From Gymnorhina tibicen (taxonomy: Eukaryota; Chordata; Aves; Passeriformes; Artamidae), in assembly GCA_013399875.1 (NCBI GenBank), contig VXAZ01001846.1, forward strand, positions 344,672 through 408,671: a DNA stretch of 64,000 nt, given 5' to 3'. Both the position numbers and the translations under genes were made by a program. Positions 24,195 to 34,913 of the stretch are shown piece by piece (positions within the stretch are counted from its first letter, which is position 1; every line of letters begins with the position of its first letter). The notes below the pieces were generated by a model. That model saw only the letters and a list, made by a program, of their open reading frames with translations, did not search any database and was not told the DNA's origin.

Positions 24195-24361
24195 AGATGT
24201 TTGGAAAAAAGCTGGAGAAAGAACCTGGTCATACCTATGGTCCAGTAAAAGAATGAGAAATTTATCTATTTTACTGGTGATTGGAATATGCCTGAAGTGG
24301 ATAGATACGGGATGGATCAGCCTCGTGCATTGATTCGGCAGCATATTGATTATGGACACTG
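24195..24361 (+). pseudogene. Dynein exon remnant: AAA3 Walker B (MPEVDRYG)
   Basis: Joined to the previous exon it reads [20 protein letters not shown], then one extra base near 24248 shifts the frame, and [37 protein letters not shown] follows. The family has L-E-K-x-x-G-x-x-Y-G-P...K-K-L-I-Y-F-I-D-D-M-N-M-P-E-V-D-x-Y-G-T-x-x-P-x-x-L-I-R-Q-H-x-D-Y-G-H-W-Y-D. The Walker B acidic pair D-D is G-D here. Acceptor ATTTCAG, donor CTG|GTGAGT. Confidence 0.98.
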
Positions 24362-24814
24362 GTGAGTATTTACTTAATGTTATAATTTTTGTGTTGTGGT
24401 ACGTGATGGCAACCCTAAACCACAGAAAAACCAGAAAACTTCAAAATTAATTGATCAAAGAGAAAAGCATATGCTCCTGGGAGGTTATAAACCATTTTAA
24501 AGAGAAGCAGAAGGGGAAGGGGCTATGGAGAGTCTTGGAAAGAAAGTATCCTTCAGCTGCTTTTGATGGAGCTGCTGGATGTTGGCCCCACTGATTGAGT
24601 ATTGAGAATAGGGATGGCTGAGATACAGAAACTGATTCCCTAAATTGCAGCTTCCCAGGTGTTTAGCCTCTAACATTCTCTGCGCTTTCTTCACCTGTAA
24701 AGACAACAGACAAAAGCCTTAGAAAATTTATGATACTGGTTCAAATGAACACTTTCTCTCTGCAGAAGACGGCCACTGAAGGATAATTTAGTTGATTTGG
24801 GCAATTAAGGTAAT
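24362..24814. other. Intron, nothing recognised
   Basis: Unremarkable AT-rich intronic sequence up to a CR1 piece. Confidence 0.5.
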
Positions 24815-24908
24815 TACAGAATCACAGAATCTCGGAACTGTTAGGTTTGGAAGAGACCTCTGGAGATCATCTAGTCCAAGCCCTGCCAAGGCAGTGCCAC
24901 CTAGAGTA
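24815..24908 (-). mobile_element. CR1 LINE fragment, 3' end, antisense
   Basis: Begins with ACAGAATCACAGAATCTC, then GGTTTGGAAGAGACCTCTGG, AGATCATCTAGTCCAA and CCCTGCC. This is the reverse complement of the CR1 3' end (T-T-G-G-A-C-T-A-G-A-T-G-A-T-C then the ATTCTATG-type tail). Only the last 90 or so bases are present. Confidence 0.9.
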
Positions 24909-26456
24909 CGTGACAACTGGAATTCCTTTCTTACTTTCCAAATCACAATTTAATTTTCCGGCAGTTAAAATATATTGGCATCCTTTCACCAGAACCTGTG
25001 TAAAATTTCCAGTCCAAAATCAATGGATTAGTGGTTTAGTTCATTCTGTTACAGGAAGACCAATATTCTGTGTAAGTACTTCGCTGTTATCATGAACGCG
25101 CATTAGATTCTTGTCCTTATACAAGCATGTCATCTTATGTGACATGAAGAAAATATGTGACTTGCAAAGAAAACATTGTGAATGATCTGTACTGTTCTTG
25201 CATCTTTTAATGCAGGTGAATTGTATAAATTTTTTCACTAGGTCATGCTTCATCCCATGAAGGAATGACACCAGGCATCGGGTAGATATCTTGTTAAGGA
25301 ACAAGATTGAAAGAGATAAAAAAAACGAAGAAACTACTCAAATCTGAAACATCTCTGGCTTGGAGAAATCAATCAGGTCTAATTCAGTGACATGCAAAGC
25401 TAACATCTCAATGGTCTCCTGTTTTCTTCCCAAAACTTTTTGAGACAAGAAACCTTTTATTCTTTCACAAAGATTTCAGAGTTCAGATCTCAAAATCCTT
25501 AGTGCTTAGAAGGGCTGATGCTTCTTTCTTTTGAATGGTATTGAATTCTTTTAAAACAAAGCCTACCCAAAAATTAAAACTTTCAATTTTTCCAAAACAG
25601 ATCAAATCAAGAAAAATGCTGACCATGAAATTCAGGAATTTAATGTAACTACTTAAGAATTCTAAAATAGAGAAAAATTTATTGCAAACACATGGAAAGA
25701 AAGAGAATGTGTTATTCTATGAAGTTCTGGGAAGGAAGGATTTGTTGATTTGAGCAGAGAATAGCTGCATTATTCATGAGTTTTCATTTTACAGTATTTC
25801 TTTGAAAGACCTGCTTGTCCTAGTTCAGATGTACACTGACGTCTAAAGAAACAAGATTCTCTTCACATTTGGACATTTGGACAAAAAGAACACAAATTGC
25901 CAGCACCTCAGAGCCTTTTTTTTTTAAATTTCACTTTTTATGTAGTCTCTTTTTAATTCACCAGGAGCTGTGTCCTCTGGAGAGCCAGAAATAGTGTTGG
26001 ATAATGCAGCAAATAGAGGAGCATGCCCCATCACACTATATGATGATCTTCACTGGTTTTTTTCTTATTGAGATCAGCTAATTTTGCTCTTATCTGTGAT
26101 GAGTGATGATTGTGTGCATTCTCAAACTGATTTGTACTTCTTTTGACCGTGCTTTACTCATCCAAGTGTGTTTGGAGCCAGTTTCATTACAAAGAAACCT
26201 TAATCATCAGAAGCTTTTGTGAAAATGTAGTATCTTAATTGCAACAGAAATTATGAACAAAATTTTATGTGATAGAAAATGTGAGATTATTCTTAGTTTT
26301 AAAATGTCAATCCCAATTTGATACTTCCAGGGATATTTGTATCCCAGATTTCCTGTAGGACAGAACTGTTGATTCTTCAACTGAGGTTAAGCCTGGAAAT
26401 GTACAGTGTTTCAGTGTTTTGTCACTAATATTAATCAAGCTACATTTCTTTCTCAG
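24909..26456. other. Intron, nothing recognised
   Basis: No exon expected, since the flanking remnants are adjacent in the protein. Ends with TTTCTTTCTCAG. Confidence 0.55.
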
Positions 26457-26559
26457 TTATGATAGGCAGAAGTTAACTATTAAAGAAGTTCATAACTTTC
26501 AGTAGGTTGTCTATATGAATCCAGCTGCTGGCAGCTTCATTATCAAGCCTAAACTCCAG
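26457..26559 (+). pseudogene. Dynein exon remnant: AAA3 (YMNPAAGSFIIKPKLQ)
   Basis: Reads YDRQKLTIKEVHNFQ, a TAG stop (26503-26505), then VVYMNPAAGSFIIKPKLQ and the donor CAG|GTAGGG. The family has Y-D-R-x-K-x-x-x-K-E-I-x-N-x-Q-Y-V-x-C-M-N-P-x-x-G-S-F-T-I-N-P-R-L-Q. The stop is a single change from the conserved Tyr (TAT to TAG). The split codon with 24361 now gives Cys, where Trp is expected. Confidence 0.96.
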
Positions 26560-26996
26560 GTAGGGTTTGAAGTGTCATATTATAGCAATCCTATATTTAA
26601 TATAAGAAATAATTACAATTTAGCTTTCCATTACAGTAGGTAGGAGATGAAAGGGAATAGGAGAAACATAGTGTTTGAAATTTAGTACAGGTTGAAAATA
26701 TTGCTGTTCTTATAGCTAAACAGAAAGAGACACACTAGATTTATTATGACATTGAGAGTCCCCTGAATTGCAGTCTCATGTGGTCATTCACCTGTCAGAT
26801 GTGCCCTTGGGGCTCATAACCAGACATACAACTGCTGTGGAAAGGTATTAAGGATGAGGCTAGAAATGAAGTATTTTCTGTGACACACAAGTAGCTGTAT
26901 TCTCACCAGGCTGTATTGTAATTCAACACTTCATTGACTCTTATCTGCTGTCTGATGCTGGAGAATCTTCATCTCCTTTTCCCTTTTTATTTTCAG
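26560..26996. other. Short intron
   Basis: About 0.44 kb. Ends in CCCTTTTTATTTTCAG. Nothing else seen. Confidence 0.65.
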
Positions 26997-27236
26997 AGAC
27001 ATTTTGCAGTATTTGCCTTCAACTTCCTGTCTTCAGATTCCCTGATTACCATCTATAGAAAGATAGTTTGCTTCCACTTCCAGCAACAAGCTTGTACTTC
27101 ACCAATAATCAAGAATATTTGAGCCATAAGACAAGAAGACATATGTCCTCACCAGGCAGGTTTTCAAAACTTCCCACCAACTGATATGAAGTTCCACTAC
27201 ATCCTTAATATGAGAGACCTCTCCAATGGCTTTCAG
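26997..27236 (+). pseudogene. Dynein exon remnant: AAA3-AAA4 ([10 protein letters not shown]...[12 protein letters not shown])
   Basis: A 240-base exon of 80 codons, in one frame throughout. It reads [41 protein letters not shown], a TGA stop (27120-27122), then a diverged part, then [18 protein letters not shown]. It matches R-H-F-x-V-F-A-F-N-F-P-x-x-D-x-L-x-T-I-Y-x-x-I...F-H-x-Q-Q...K-F-H-Y-I-F-N-L-R-D-L-S-N-x-F-Q. To my memory FHFQQQ is closer to DNAH9/DNAH11 than to DNAH17. Donor CAG|GTCTAC. Confidence 0.97.
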
Positions 27237-27577
27237 GTCTACATCATGGGCTAATGTACCTGACAACACTCTATTATTGCTGATCTTTATAATCTAATGA
27301 TGGACATTGGATTGCAGACTGATGAAGAACAGATGCTTTTTGTACAAAGGAAGATAGTCCCTGCCCTAAGGTGACTGTAGTCAGGTAGATGAGATGGGTA
27401 GAAAGCTGAGACAAATGTATTTAGTGGAAATAGAGCAAGGTTTACAAAGTTTTCTATGCATACTTTTTTGTTTGGTTGATTTTTGAGAAGAGAAAGTGAG
27501 CATTTCAAAGGGAAAAACAACTTTTGGAACACTAGGTGGAACAAAACAGATATTGAAGAAGCTCTGAAACGATAATC
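27237..27577. other. Intron, nothing recognised
   Basis: Plain sequence between an exon remnant and a CR1 piece. Confidence 0.5.
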
Positions 27578-27697
27578 ATAAAATAACAAAATCATTTAGA
27601 TAGCAAAAGGCCTTTTAAGATCAATGACACCAGCCGTTAGTCTAGCACTGCCATGTCCACCATTAAACCACTTACCTAAGTGCCACATCTATAATAG
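27578..27697 (-). mobile_element. CR1 LINE fragment, antisense, diverged
   Basis: Reads AAAATCATTTAGAT, TTTTAAGATCAATGA, CCATGTCCACCATTAAACCA and CCTAAGTGCCACATCTA. This is the reverse complement of the CR1 3' region (T-A-G-A-T-G-x-G-G-C-x-C-T-T-A-G-G...G-G-T-G-G-A-C). More diverged than the copy at 24815. Confidence 0.85.
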
Positions 27698-28379
27698 GGT
27701 CAGTAGATCCTGGCCTCTCTTGTAAAATCAGGTAAGTCTGATCCTAGTTTGTTTTTATCTGCTTGCCTGTTCCTTGAAGTGCACCTCTGTTCTTTCACAG
27801 AATATGATTTTTTTCTTCCCACCCCACGGATCATTGTGAAGGCAAGGAGGCAAGGACTTGTCAGGTCTTCTAGTACACCACACACCTTGTTTTTGTGGGG
27901 TTGCACTGGCCTATCATGCATGTGTGCACCCATCCTGGTGTGGAAGTTGTGAAAGAAGCAAGTTTGAGCTGACAGTTGAGAAAGTGCTAATTTTGTCATG
28001 GTGACCTCTGTCCTGTTTTCTTGAGCAGTATTGAAAAACAGGGCTGGTGACCATGGAAGATCCTGGTGGTGCAAATGCTTCCATGTGTCCTGTACTGCAC
28101 TGGAGCCTCAAGCCATAATGCCTACTTAAGCGTGCCAGTCAGTGGAGAGCAGACATTTGTTTTAACTATATTTTGCATGTTCAACTGGCTGGAGAACTTG
28201 CTAATTTACAGACATTCTGGTTCCTGTTAAGGAATATATATTTTCAAGCACAGTATCTACTGGATATCTACTAAGTATAACCAATGTCTTTTCAGAATAT
28301 ATCAGTTAGTCTTCCTTAAGACATCCTATTTTGATGCCAGATGACAACATTAAAAAAGAAAATATTTTGTTACCTTTAG
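27698..28379. other. Intron, nothing recognised
   Basis: Overlapping short open frames on both strands at 27700-28110 carry no recognisable domain. Ends in GTTACCTTTAG. Confidence 0.5.
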
Positions 28380-28540
28380 GGCATTTTGTTTCCTACACCC
28401 AAGTGTTTACAGCAACCAAATGATATTCAATATCTCTGGATCATGAGTCGGCACATGTCTATGGGGATAAACTAGTGGAAAACAAGGACTGTAATTTCTG
28501 TTACAAAATTATGATGGACACTATGGACAAGTATTTTGAG
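28380..28540 (+). pseudogene. Dynein exon remnant: pre-AAA4 (HESAHVYGDKLVENKDC)
   Basis: Reads GILFPTPKCLQQPNDIQYLW, then a one-base deletion near 28440, then HESAHVYGDKLVENKDCNFC, YKIMMDTMDKYFE and the donor GAG|GTACGT. The family has G-x-L-F-x-x-P-E-x-L-K...D-L-x-x-L-W-L-H-E-S-x-R-V-Y-G-D-K-L-V-x-x-K-D-C...K-Y-F-E. It begins in phase with the end of 26997-27236. Confidence 0.96.
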
Positions 28541-30032
28541 GTACGTTGGTAGCTGTAAAGTATTTTGCCTCATGCCAGCAAGTTAAAAATGGAGTGGTGA
28601 TAGGTCTTATTTACTGGAACTGTGCATGGCAGTGGGGAGCTACCTGAGGAGTTCCTAGAGAGCTGCAATGACACGCCTGCTTCTATGAACCCAATTTCGT
28701 CTGAGGGTGCCATGCAGTGAGTGTAACTGGAATATCTGAAAAGGGAACATGGAATCCATCATGATGAGAGCTGTGCTTGCATGAAGTCATCACTTTCTGC
28801 TGTTGAGAGGTTGTTGCAGTGCAGACTCATAGCATTCTTAATGGAAGGTTTACGCAGGGCACCATGCAGCAATAATAAACTTATGATAATCATAAACAAT
28901 AATAAACAAATGATAAATAGACTTTATTGGTGCCCTTATGGAAGAGCAGATTGTGGCTCAATGTTAAAAATAACCTCCATTTTGTTTGTTTAAACAGAGA
29001 TTCACCCTTTTTTTGCACTCCACAGAAATTAACACCACTTATTTTCTGAAGCCGGAAAGATAATCTGTAATGCTGTAGATAGTTTGCCTTATCTTTTAAT
29101 TAGTTAATGATGTATCAGGCCTTTATAAGAAAAGCAATATATGTCTTTTGTTTCCAAGAAAGGGAAAATGCTTTTAAAATTAGATTAGCTCAAAGCAAGG
29201 ACAATTTCTTAAGCATATACTAAATAATGCCACTGCATGGCAGACCTGGGGTTGCTTTGCTGCCCAGCCTTATACTTTTTTAAATCTAAACCAGCCAAGA
29301 CTTCTAAGTGTCATCATAGATTTATTTTATTTATCCATACCTTTTTTTTCATATGTATGCTTACCATACCTAAGTTTAATGTAATTTGTTTCTGTCATGT
29401 CAGGCAATATCTTAGTACCCATCATGGCTCCAAATCTCAGCTTCTGTTCTGTTTCTAAACTCTGATTTACTATATTTGCTTTGTTTTCCTGCACAGAAGA
29501 AAACCAGACAGTTTTCAGAAGATGAAGATTTTGCTGAGTAAGTGAGGCACAGACTTCATTGTTACTCCTTGTTATTATTTGTAATCTTTCTTCAACAGAT
29601 ACTGTCGCTCTGGTTGTGTGTAATATCAGTGATTTTGAGAAAGAGACAGAGGCCCCTGCTGGCAGAGATTAGTTTTGTTGAAGCAGTTTGTATTATTTGC
29701 AGTGTCAAATGGTTTAACACACACTTTTCTTCTCAGTGAGTTGGACTAGGATTTCAGTGTCATCGTTTTTCACTTTGCACATAATCAGACAGGAGCTATA
29801 TAAGAGAAGGCACTCGTGACAAAGCAGTCTATTGTAGAAGTTTCACTCCAAGAGGATTAAAGAAATGCTTAAATTTCAAAGATAATCATACGGACCTTTC
29901 ATAGGGACTGTAGACTTTTTTAGGCTGATTTAGAGGTTGATGTGATAATCATCAGACCTGCAGACAGAAGCCTTCTCAGGTATCGCTAGTTTTGCTTGAA
30001 AATATTGGTAAGCCATTATCTTCTCTCTGAAG
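28541..30032. other. Intron region; exon(s) before AAA4 not firmly found
   Basis: An exon for L-I-Y-C-H-F-A...M-N-L-V-L-F-E-D-A should be in this interval. A phrase GLIYWNCA at about 28604-28627 is suggestive only. A 41-base exon-like block at 29497-29537 has excellent splice signals but does not match dynein. Confidence 0.45.
29497..29537 (+). other. Exon-like 41-base block of unknown origin
   Basis: Preceded by TTTGTTTTCCTGCACAG and followed by GA|GTAAGTGAGG, both close to consensus. The phase-0 reading is KKTRQFSEDEDFA. No match to the dynein segment expected here. It could be a pseudo-exon or an alternative exon. Confidence 0.3.
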
Positions 30033-30135
30033 TCTGGTGACCGAGAGTAGAATCTCAGTTAGGCATACAAAGTGGCAGGGTGTCCTAGGCTTACAATTTG
30101 GCAGTCCTGGAAAAGCGATTGTGAAATTAAATCCT
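30033..30135 (+). pseudogene. Possible dynein exon remnant: AAA4 Walker A
   Basis: A 103-base block lies between TCTTCTCTCTGAAG and CCT|GTAAGT. It reads LVTESRISVRHTKWQGVLGL, QFGSPGKAIVKLNP. The expected AAA4 exon has V-C-R-I-S-R-I-L...Q-G-x-A-L-L-x-G-V-G-G-S-G-K-Q-S-L-x-R-L. R-I-S, Q-G, the G-S-x-G-K cluster and K/R-L line up with small gaps, and the position along the gene is right. If real, the P-loop is broken. Confidence 0.45.
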
Positions 30136-32923
30136 GTAAGTTTTTTCTGCACCTTTAATGGGCTTTTTTTATGGATCCATTGTGAAATCATGAATAAGGT
30201 TGACAAAGTTCTACAGTGAACTCAAAGAGAATTGGCTTCCAGTAATGTTTTGGCTGGACAGGTTTTTAGCTTTTTATTAGATGCAACTAGATTAGACACA
30301 TTATCCCTTTATTTAAGAAGGTTCTCATCAACATTTTTTTCAAGGCATTTTTCAATAATTTTTTACAGTGGCATGAGACATAAAGAGAATGAAGGGGATA
30401 TTTCATTGATACATGTAAGAAAAATTAAGCAAAGACTCCAGCATGCTCTCTCTAAGATCTGGTCTTTCATCCCTTAAAATCTGCATCTGATTTTAAAAAA
30501 TGAGATTCTGAAAATAATTTTTAGATGCTTATATAAATTATTAGAATATAAGCTACAAGAGATTTCTTTCCATGTCTCAAACATAGTTTTCTGTGGGAGG
30601 AATTACCTCAATACACACATTGCAAAATTTTAGCAATTAGATCATGTCTAATTTTGGGGCAAGTCCTCATCCGGCCTCATTCCTCCTATAGTATGCTATG
30701 ATCAGGAGATAACAGCACTTTAATTAGTCTGGGAGAGATAGTCCAAGATTAAATTAAAGTTTGAGCAAATTTGTCATTAAGCGATTCATCGTCCTTCAGC
30801 CTTTCTGGTGCAAACTGCCAGATGTGAAATTCTCATGTGCTCCTACAGCCTAGGCAACCTCCCTTCAGGTTCTCTAGGTCTCTGCTCTGAGTTCAGTCAG
30901 GGCCATCAGAATCCTGGTGGGATGCTTTGGAGCAACTCAGTGTAAAGAATGCATAACCAGGCAGCTCTGGTCATTTGCAGACCTTCAATATTTGATAAAG
31001 GAAGAGGACTTTTCTTTCCATTTGCTCAAATAGTGCAAGCGATGGCAAATGCTGATGTGAAAATAATGTACCTTTAGGTGTCACGAGAACATTGTCGCAA
31101 AAAAAGACAAAAAAAAGAAAGGGCAGGGAGGGGGGAAACAGACTTGGTGTGATAAAAAGAAATTGAGAAACTTTGCTTAGGAGGTTGTTGAAGTTACTTT
31201 ATGTTACTGTTACTTTATTGGTGTTTTGTCATCAGGTGCTGAATTAGTCTTATCCTATAAGCTTCTAGGGGTTATGAACTTCTGATTGGAGTAGGTGGTA
31301 AACACAATTGTCTGGACTGGCAGCATACATCTGCTCCTTGGAGGTTTTCCAAATTACACAGAAGGAACCAGGGCCTCAGGGTAAACTAATAGATATTATT
31401 TGAGTCTGTTGAGTTCAGTACTTCAAGAATGTGTTTTGTTGTTGCACAGGCTTGATAAAATCACAGGCAAAACAGTGGAATTTAAAATAACAACTCCTAT
31501 GGTTTCTGTGTTTCCAGCTGTACCTCTTGTTTTCTTTATCTTTGAAAACTAGTTGGTCAAAATATATTTTAGTGTCCGCTTATATGCTTCACAGAATTTT
31601 AGTAGTTTCTCCGCTTTTTCCAAGGCAGCTACTTCACAGGTTACAAAGATGTGGTTGGAGTTCTGATGTTTATAGTTAGTGGTTTAGTACAAATTTTTGC
31701 GTGTCGTTGAGCAGGTATTGGTTTAGGGGTGTAAAATTGAAGCGGGTGAATATAAGAAAACATTTTGTCCTTGTTGCATGTGAGTCCTTTAGTCATCTAA
31801 ACTGTCCATTTGCAAAGATTAGGAATATAACTGAGTGAGATGTTCTTATCAGGTTTATAGACCTTGCAAGGCTGACCCTATGTGAGCAAACAGCACAGGA
31901 GAGAACATTTTCCTCTTCACTCTATGTGTACAAGCTATATTTCTGAATCTCAGATGTGGCTGAATAAGGACCTGATTGTGGCCAGATTTGGTGGGTGCCA
32001 GTCCCCAAAAAGCCCTTCAGTTAGCCTTGGTCCATGACCAAACTACCACAGTGTGTGTAACCCAAGGCTTTCTCAGTCTCTGGTTTTCCGAGGGAGGTAG
32101 ATGCTGTTCTGCTTTGAAAAATGCAGCATGTTCTTCAGTGTCTTCATGGAGTCTGACTCCTTGTGCCCTCCTTCCCTGGTCAAATGAAGTGCAGTGTAAG
32201 AGTGGACTTAAGTGGTCATTTCCTCCCTGCTGTTTCCAAGCTGGAAAATTTCTAAGCCTCTGTTAACAAGCCTGAAGGTTTGCTTTGCTAGGTTGTGTGA
32301 CAGCTTGTTCATAACAGCCAGCATTGACCTTATTCTGTATTTCAAGTGTGGTCACACTCAAATGCAACTGATGTGGGTTGTGTTCTTTCTGGAAAGCAAA
32401 GCCAAAAGCATTCCATGTTTGTAGCACATGGTCCCACACCGTGTCTCCCTCTGGGCCACAGCCAAAAAAACAGTGCGACAGTGCACACCTCAGTTTTGTT
32501 GGGGTTTTTTGCAGCTGAGAAAACTTTCCTAAATAAATTCACTAAAAAAAAAAGGTCTTTCAGAACCAACAGAATTTAAAATGGATCTGACTCTTTAATG
32601 CGATTCCCACATATTTTTGGTATGGTAATGGCTGTTCTTGATGGGAACTTTCATGGCTGCAATATCCCTTTGTAGACATTCATGGAGAGATTTCTTCAGT
32701 CTTTACTACTAGGTCATGTCAAAACTTCAGTGTCTGATATGGGTAAAAAAAAGGCAAACTGCATTTCCCCTTGGATGATATACAGCAAATTAGTAACATG
32801 TAAATAAACTGAAAAAAAAGTAAGGAGAAGTCACCAATGTGTTGCCACCACTAACATGTATTTCACACTTTTTCTCTATCAACATTTTAACAGAATGTGA
32901 GTGATTGCCTCCTTTCCTTACAG
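30136..32923. other. Intron region; AAA4 L-E-V-F-Q-I exon not found
   Basis: The short exon between the AAA4 P-loop and V-D-L-A-S-L-Y is unreadable. A perfect short inverted repeat AGTGTG/CACACT sits at 32344-32357. An A-rich then G-rich patch occurs at 31100-31137. Confidence 0.5.
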
Positions 32924-33047
32924 GTAGATCTTGCCAGTTTGTACATCAAGATTGGTGCCAAGAACATGCCCAGAGTGTTTTTGCTGACAGATGCCCAAGT
33001 TCCAGATGAACGCTTTCTTGTGCTGATTAATGACTTGTTGGCATCAG
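32924..33047 (+). pseudogene. Dynein exon remnant: AAA4 Walker B, undamaged
   Basis: Reads [41 protein letters not shown] with no lesion. It matches [42 protein letters not shown] almost residue for residue. The AAA4 Walker B region is preserved. Acceptor CCTTACAG and donor CAG|GTGATT are intact. Confidence 0.98.
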
Positions 33048-33645
33048 GTGATTAAACCAACAAATTTCTTGAAAGATCTTTTCCAATGACAAATGATCTG
33101 TGTTTTCATTGAACTTTAAAGAGATTATTTCTCTTTCAGGTATTTGTAGGGGGAGATTTTAGAGAGGCCAAGTCAAACCATCCAGCTTGAGCATTGAGTT
33201 TAACTTGCTTAAGAAAGCATGGACCATTGAGGAGACAAATTGCTAAGGTTTATCATGCATAAGTCCATAGATTTGGGGGGAAAGGAGAATCTCTCTTTGA
33301 CTTAATGTTATGTTTGCTTTGGTGTGATTTCACTAATTTTAAGCAATGTTCTTGTGACGGCACAAGTGTAGCATGCAGCAATGAAGCTTCACCCATGTTT
33401 TGAAGATTAGAGAATCTGGACTCTGAATGTGGGGATGTGGGGATAGGATGGAATAAAAAATGCACATCTGGACAGCTGGAGTGCATCTTGAAAGATTTTT
33501 TTTAAAGTTATATTTACTTTTGCAACCAGACTGGTAAATAATTTACCAACAGCCTGTAAAAAAGGAACCACTGTTCTGAGGGGAACATAATTTATAAGTG
33601 GACTTCCTATCAGGGCAAATTCAAAACAATGTTGTTGTCTGTCCT
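33048..33645. other. Intron, left of the purine tract
   Basis: Ordinary AT-rich intronic sequence leading into the pentamer tract. Confidence 0.6.
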
Positions 33646-34596
33646 GAAAAGAAAAGAGAAAAGAAAAGAGAAAAGAAAAGAAAAGAGAAAAGAAAAGAGA
33701 AAAGAAAAGAAAAGAGAAAAGAAAAGAGAAGAAAAGAAAAGAGAAGAAAAGAGAAGAAAAGAGAAGAAAAGAGAAGAAAAGAGAAGAAAAGAGAAGAGAA
33801 GAGAAGAAAAGAGAAGAAAAGAAAAGAGAAGAAAAGAAAAGAAAAGAAAAGAAAAGAAAAGAAAAGAAAAGAAAAGAAAAGAAAAGAAAAGAAAAGAAAA
33901 GAAAAGAAAAGAAAAGAAAAGAAAAGAAAAGAAAAGAAAAGAAAAGAAAAGAAAAGAAAAGAAAAGAAAAGAAAAGAAAAGAAAAGAAAAGAAAAGAAAA
34001 GAAAAGAAAAGAAAAGAAAAGAAAAGAAAAGAAAAGAAAAGAAAAGAAAAGAAAAGAAAAGAAAAGAAAAGAAAAGAAAAGAAAAGAAAAGAAAAGAAAA
34101 GAAAAGAAAAGAAAAGAAAAGAAAAGAAAAGAAAAGAAAAGAAAAGAAAAGAAAAGAAAAGAAAAGAAAAGAAAAGAAAAGAAAAGAAAAGAAAAGAAAA
34201 GAAAAGAAAAGAAAAGAAAAGAAAAGAAAAGAAAAGAAAAGAAAAGAAAAGAAAAGAAAAGAAAAGAAAAGAAAAGAAAAGAAAAGAAAAGAAAAGAAAA
34301 GAAAAGAAAAGAAAAGAAAAGAAAAGAAAAGAAAAGAAAAGAAAAGAAAAGAAAAGAAAAGAAAAGAAAAGAAAAGAAAAGAAAAGAAAAGAAAAGAAAA
34401 GAAAAGAAAAGAAAAGAAAAGAAAAGAAAAGAAAAGAAAAGAAAAGAAAAGAAAAGAAAAGAAAAGAAAAGAAAAGAAAAGAAAAGAAAAGAAAAGAAAA
34501 GAAAAGAAAAGAAAAGAAAAGAAAAGAAAAGAAAAGAAAAGAAAAGAAAAGAAAAGAAAAGAAAAGAAAAGAAAAGAAAAGAAAAGAAAAGAAAAG
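33646..34596 (+). repeat. Giant (GAAAA)n pentanucleotide polypurine tract
   Basis: 951 bases contain only A and G on the + strand. From 33831 to 34596 (766 bases, about 153 units) the GAAAA repeat is perfect. The first 185 bases are an imperfect mix of GAAAA and GAGAA-type units with 10- and 11-base higher-order patterns. The long open frames over it (Lys/Arg/Glu-rich on +, Phe/Ser/Leu-rich on -) come from the repeat having no stop, not from a gene. It lies in the intron between exons 32924-33047 and 34774-34913. Confidence 0.99.
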
Positions 34597-34773
34597 TTCC
34601 TTTTAGGCAAAAAGACATAGGGAACAGAAGGAGACTGTTTTGTTACTAGATATATGTAGTATCATACCATAGCTCTTGTTATGTGCTTAAACCCCATTGG
34701 GCTAAATTCCATGTAGATAATTTGTCATGTGTTGTGTAAGGCATCTCCTACCTACCCCTTTGTCTTTTCACAG

Positions 34774-34913
34774 GAGAGGTTCCAGATCTGTTCAGTGATG
34801 AAGACATGAAGGTCACAGTTGCAGGAGTTAGAAAAGAAGTCTGAGCCCTGGGCCTGATGGACATCAGAGAACACTGCTGGAGGTGGTTCTTGAGAGTGTG
34901 GCTGCAGTGGAAA
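34774..34913 (+). pseudogene. Dynein exon remnant: AAA4 (EVPDLFSDEDM)
   Basis: Completes the split Gly codon and reads GEVPDLFSDEDMKVTVAGVR, KEV, a TGA stop (34842-34844), then ALGLMDIREHCWRWFLRVWL, QWK and the donor AAA|GTAAGG. The family has G-E-I-P-D-L-F-x-D-E-D-x-x-x-I-x-x-x-x-R-N-E-V-x-x-x-G-L-x-D-x-R-E-N-C-W-x-F-F...Q-L-K. No frameshift. Confidence 0.97.

Noticed and set aside
27700..28111. Overlapping open frames of 124 and 65 codons on the minus strand
   Set aside because: No recognisable domain, and they sit in an intron between two in-phase dynein exons.
33407..34620. Open frames of 325-403 codons on both strands
   Set aside because: They consist of the GAAAA repeat read in frames that happen to lack stops. 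Composition is pure Lys/Arg/Glu or Phe/Ser/Leu, with no domain or gene context.
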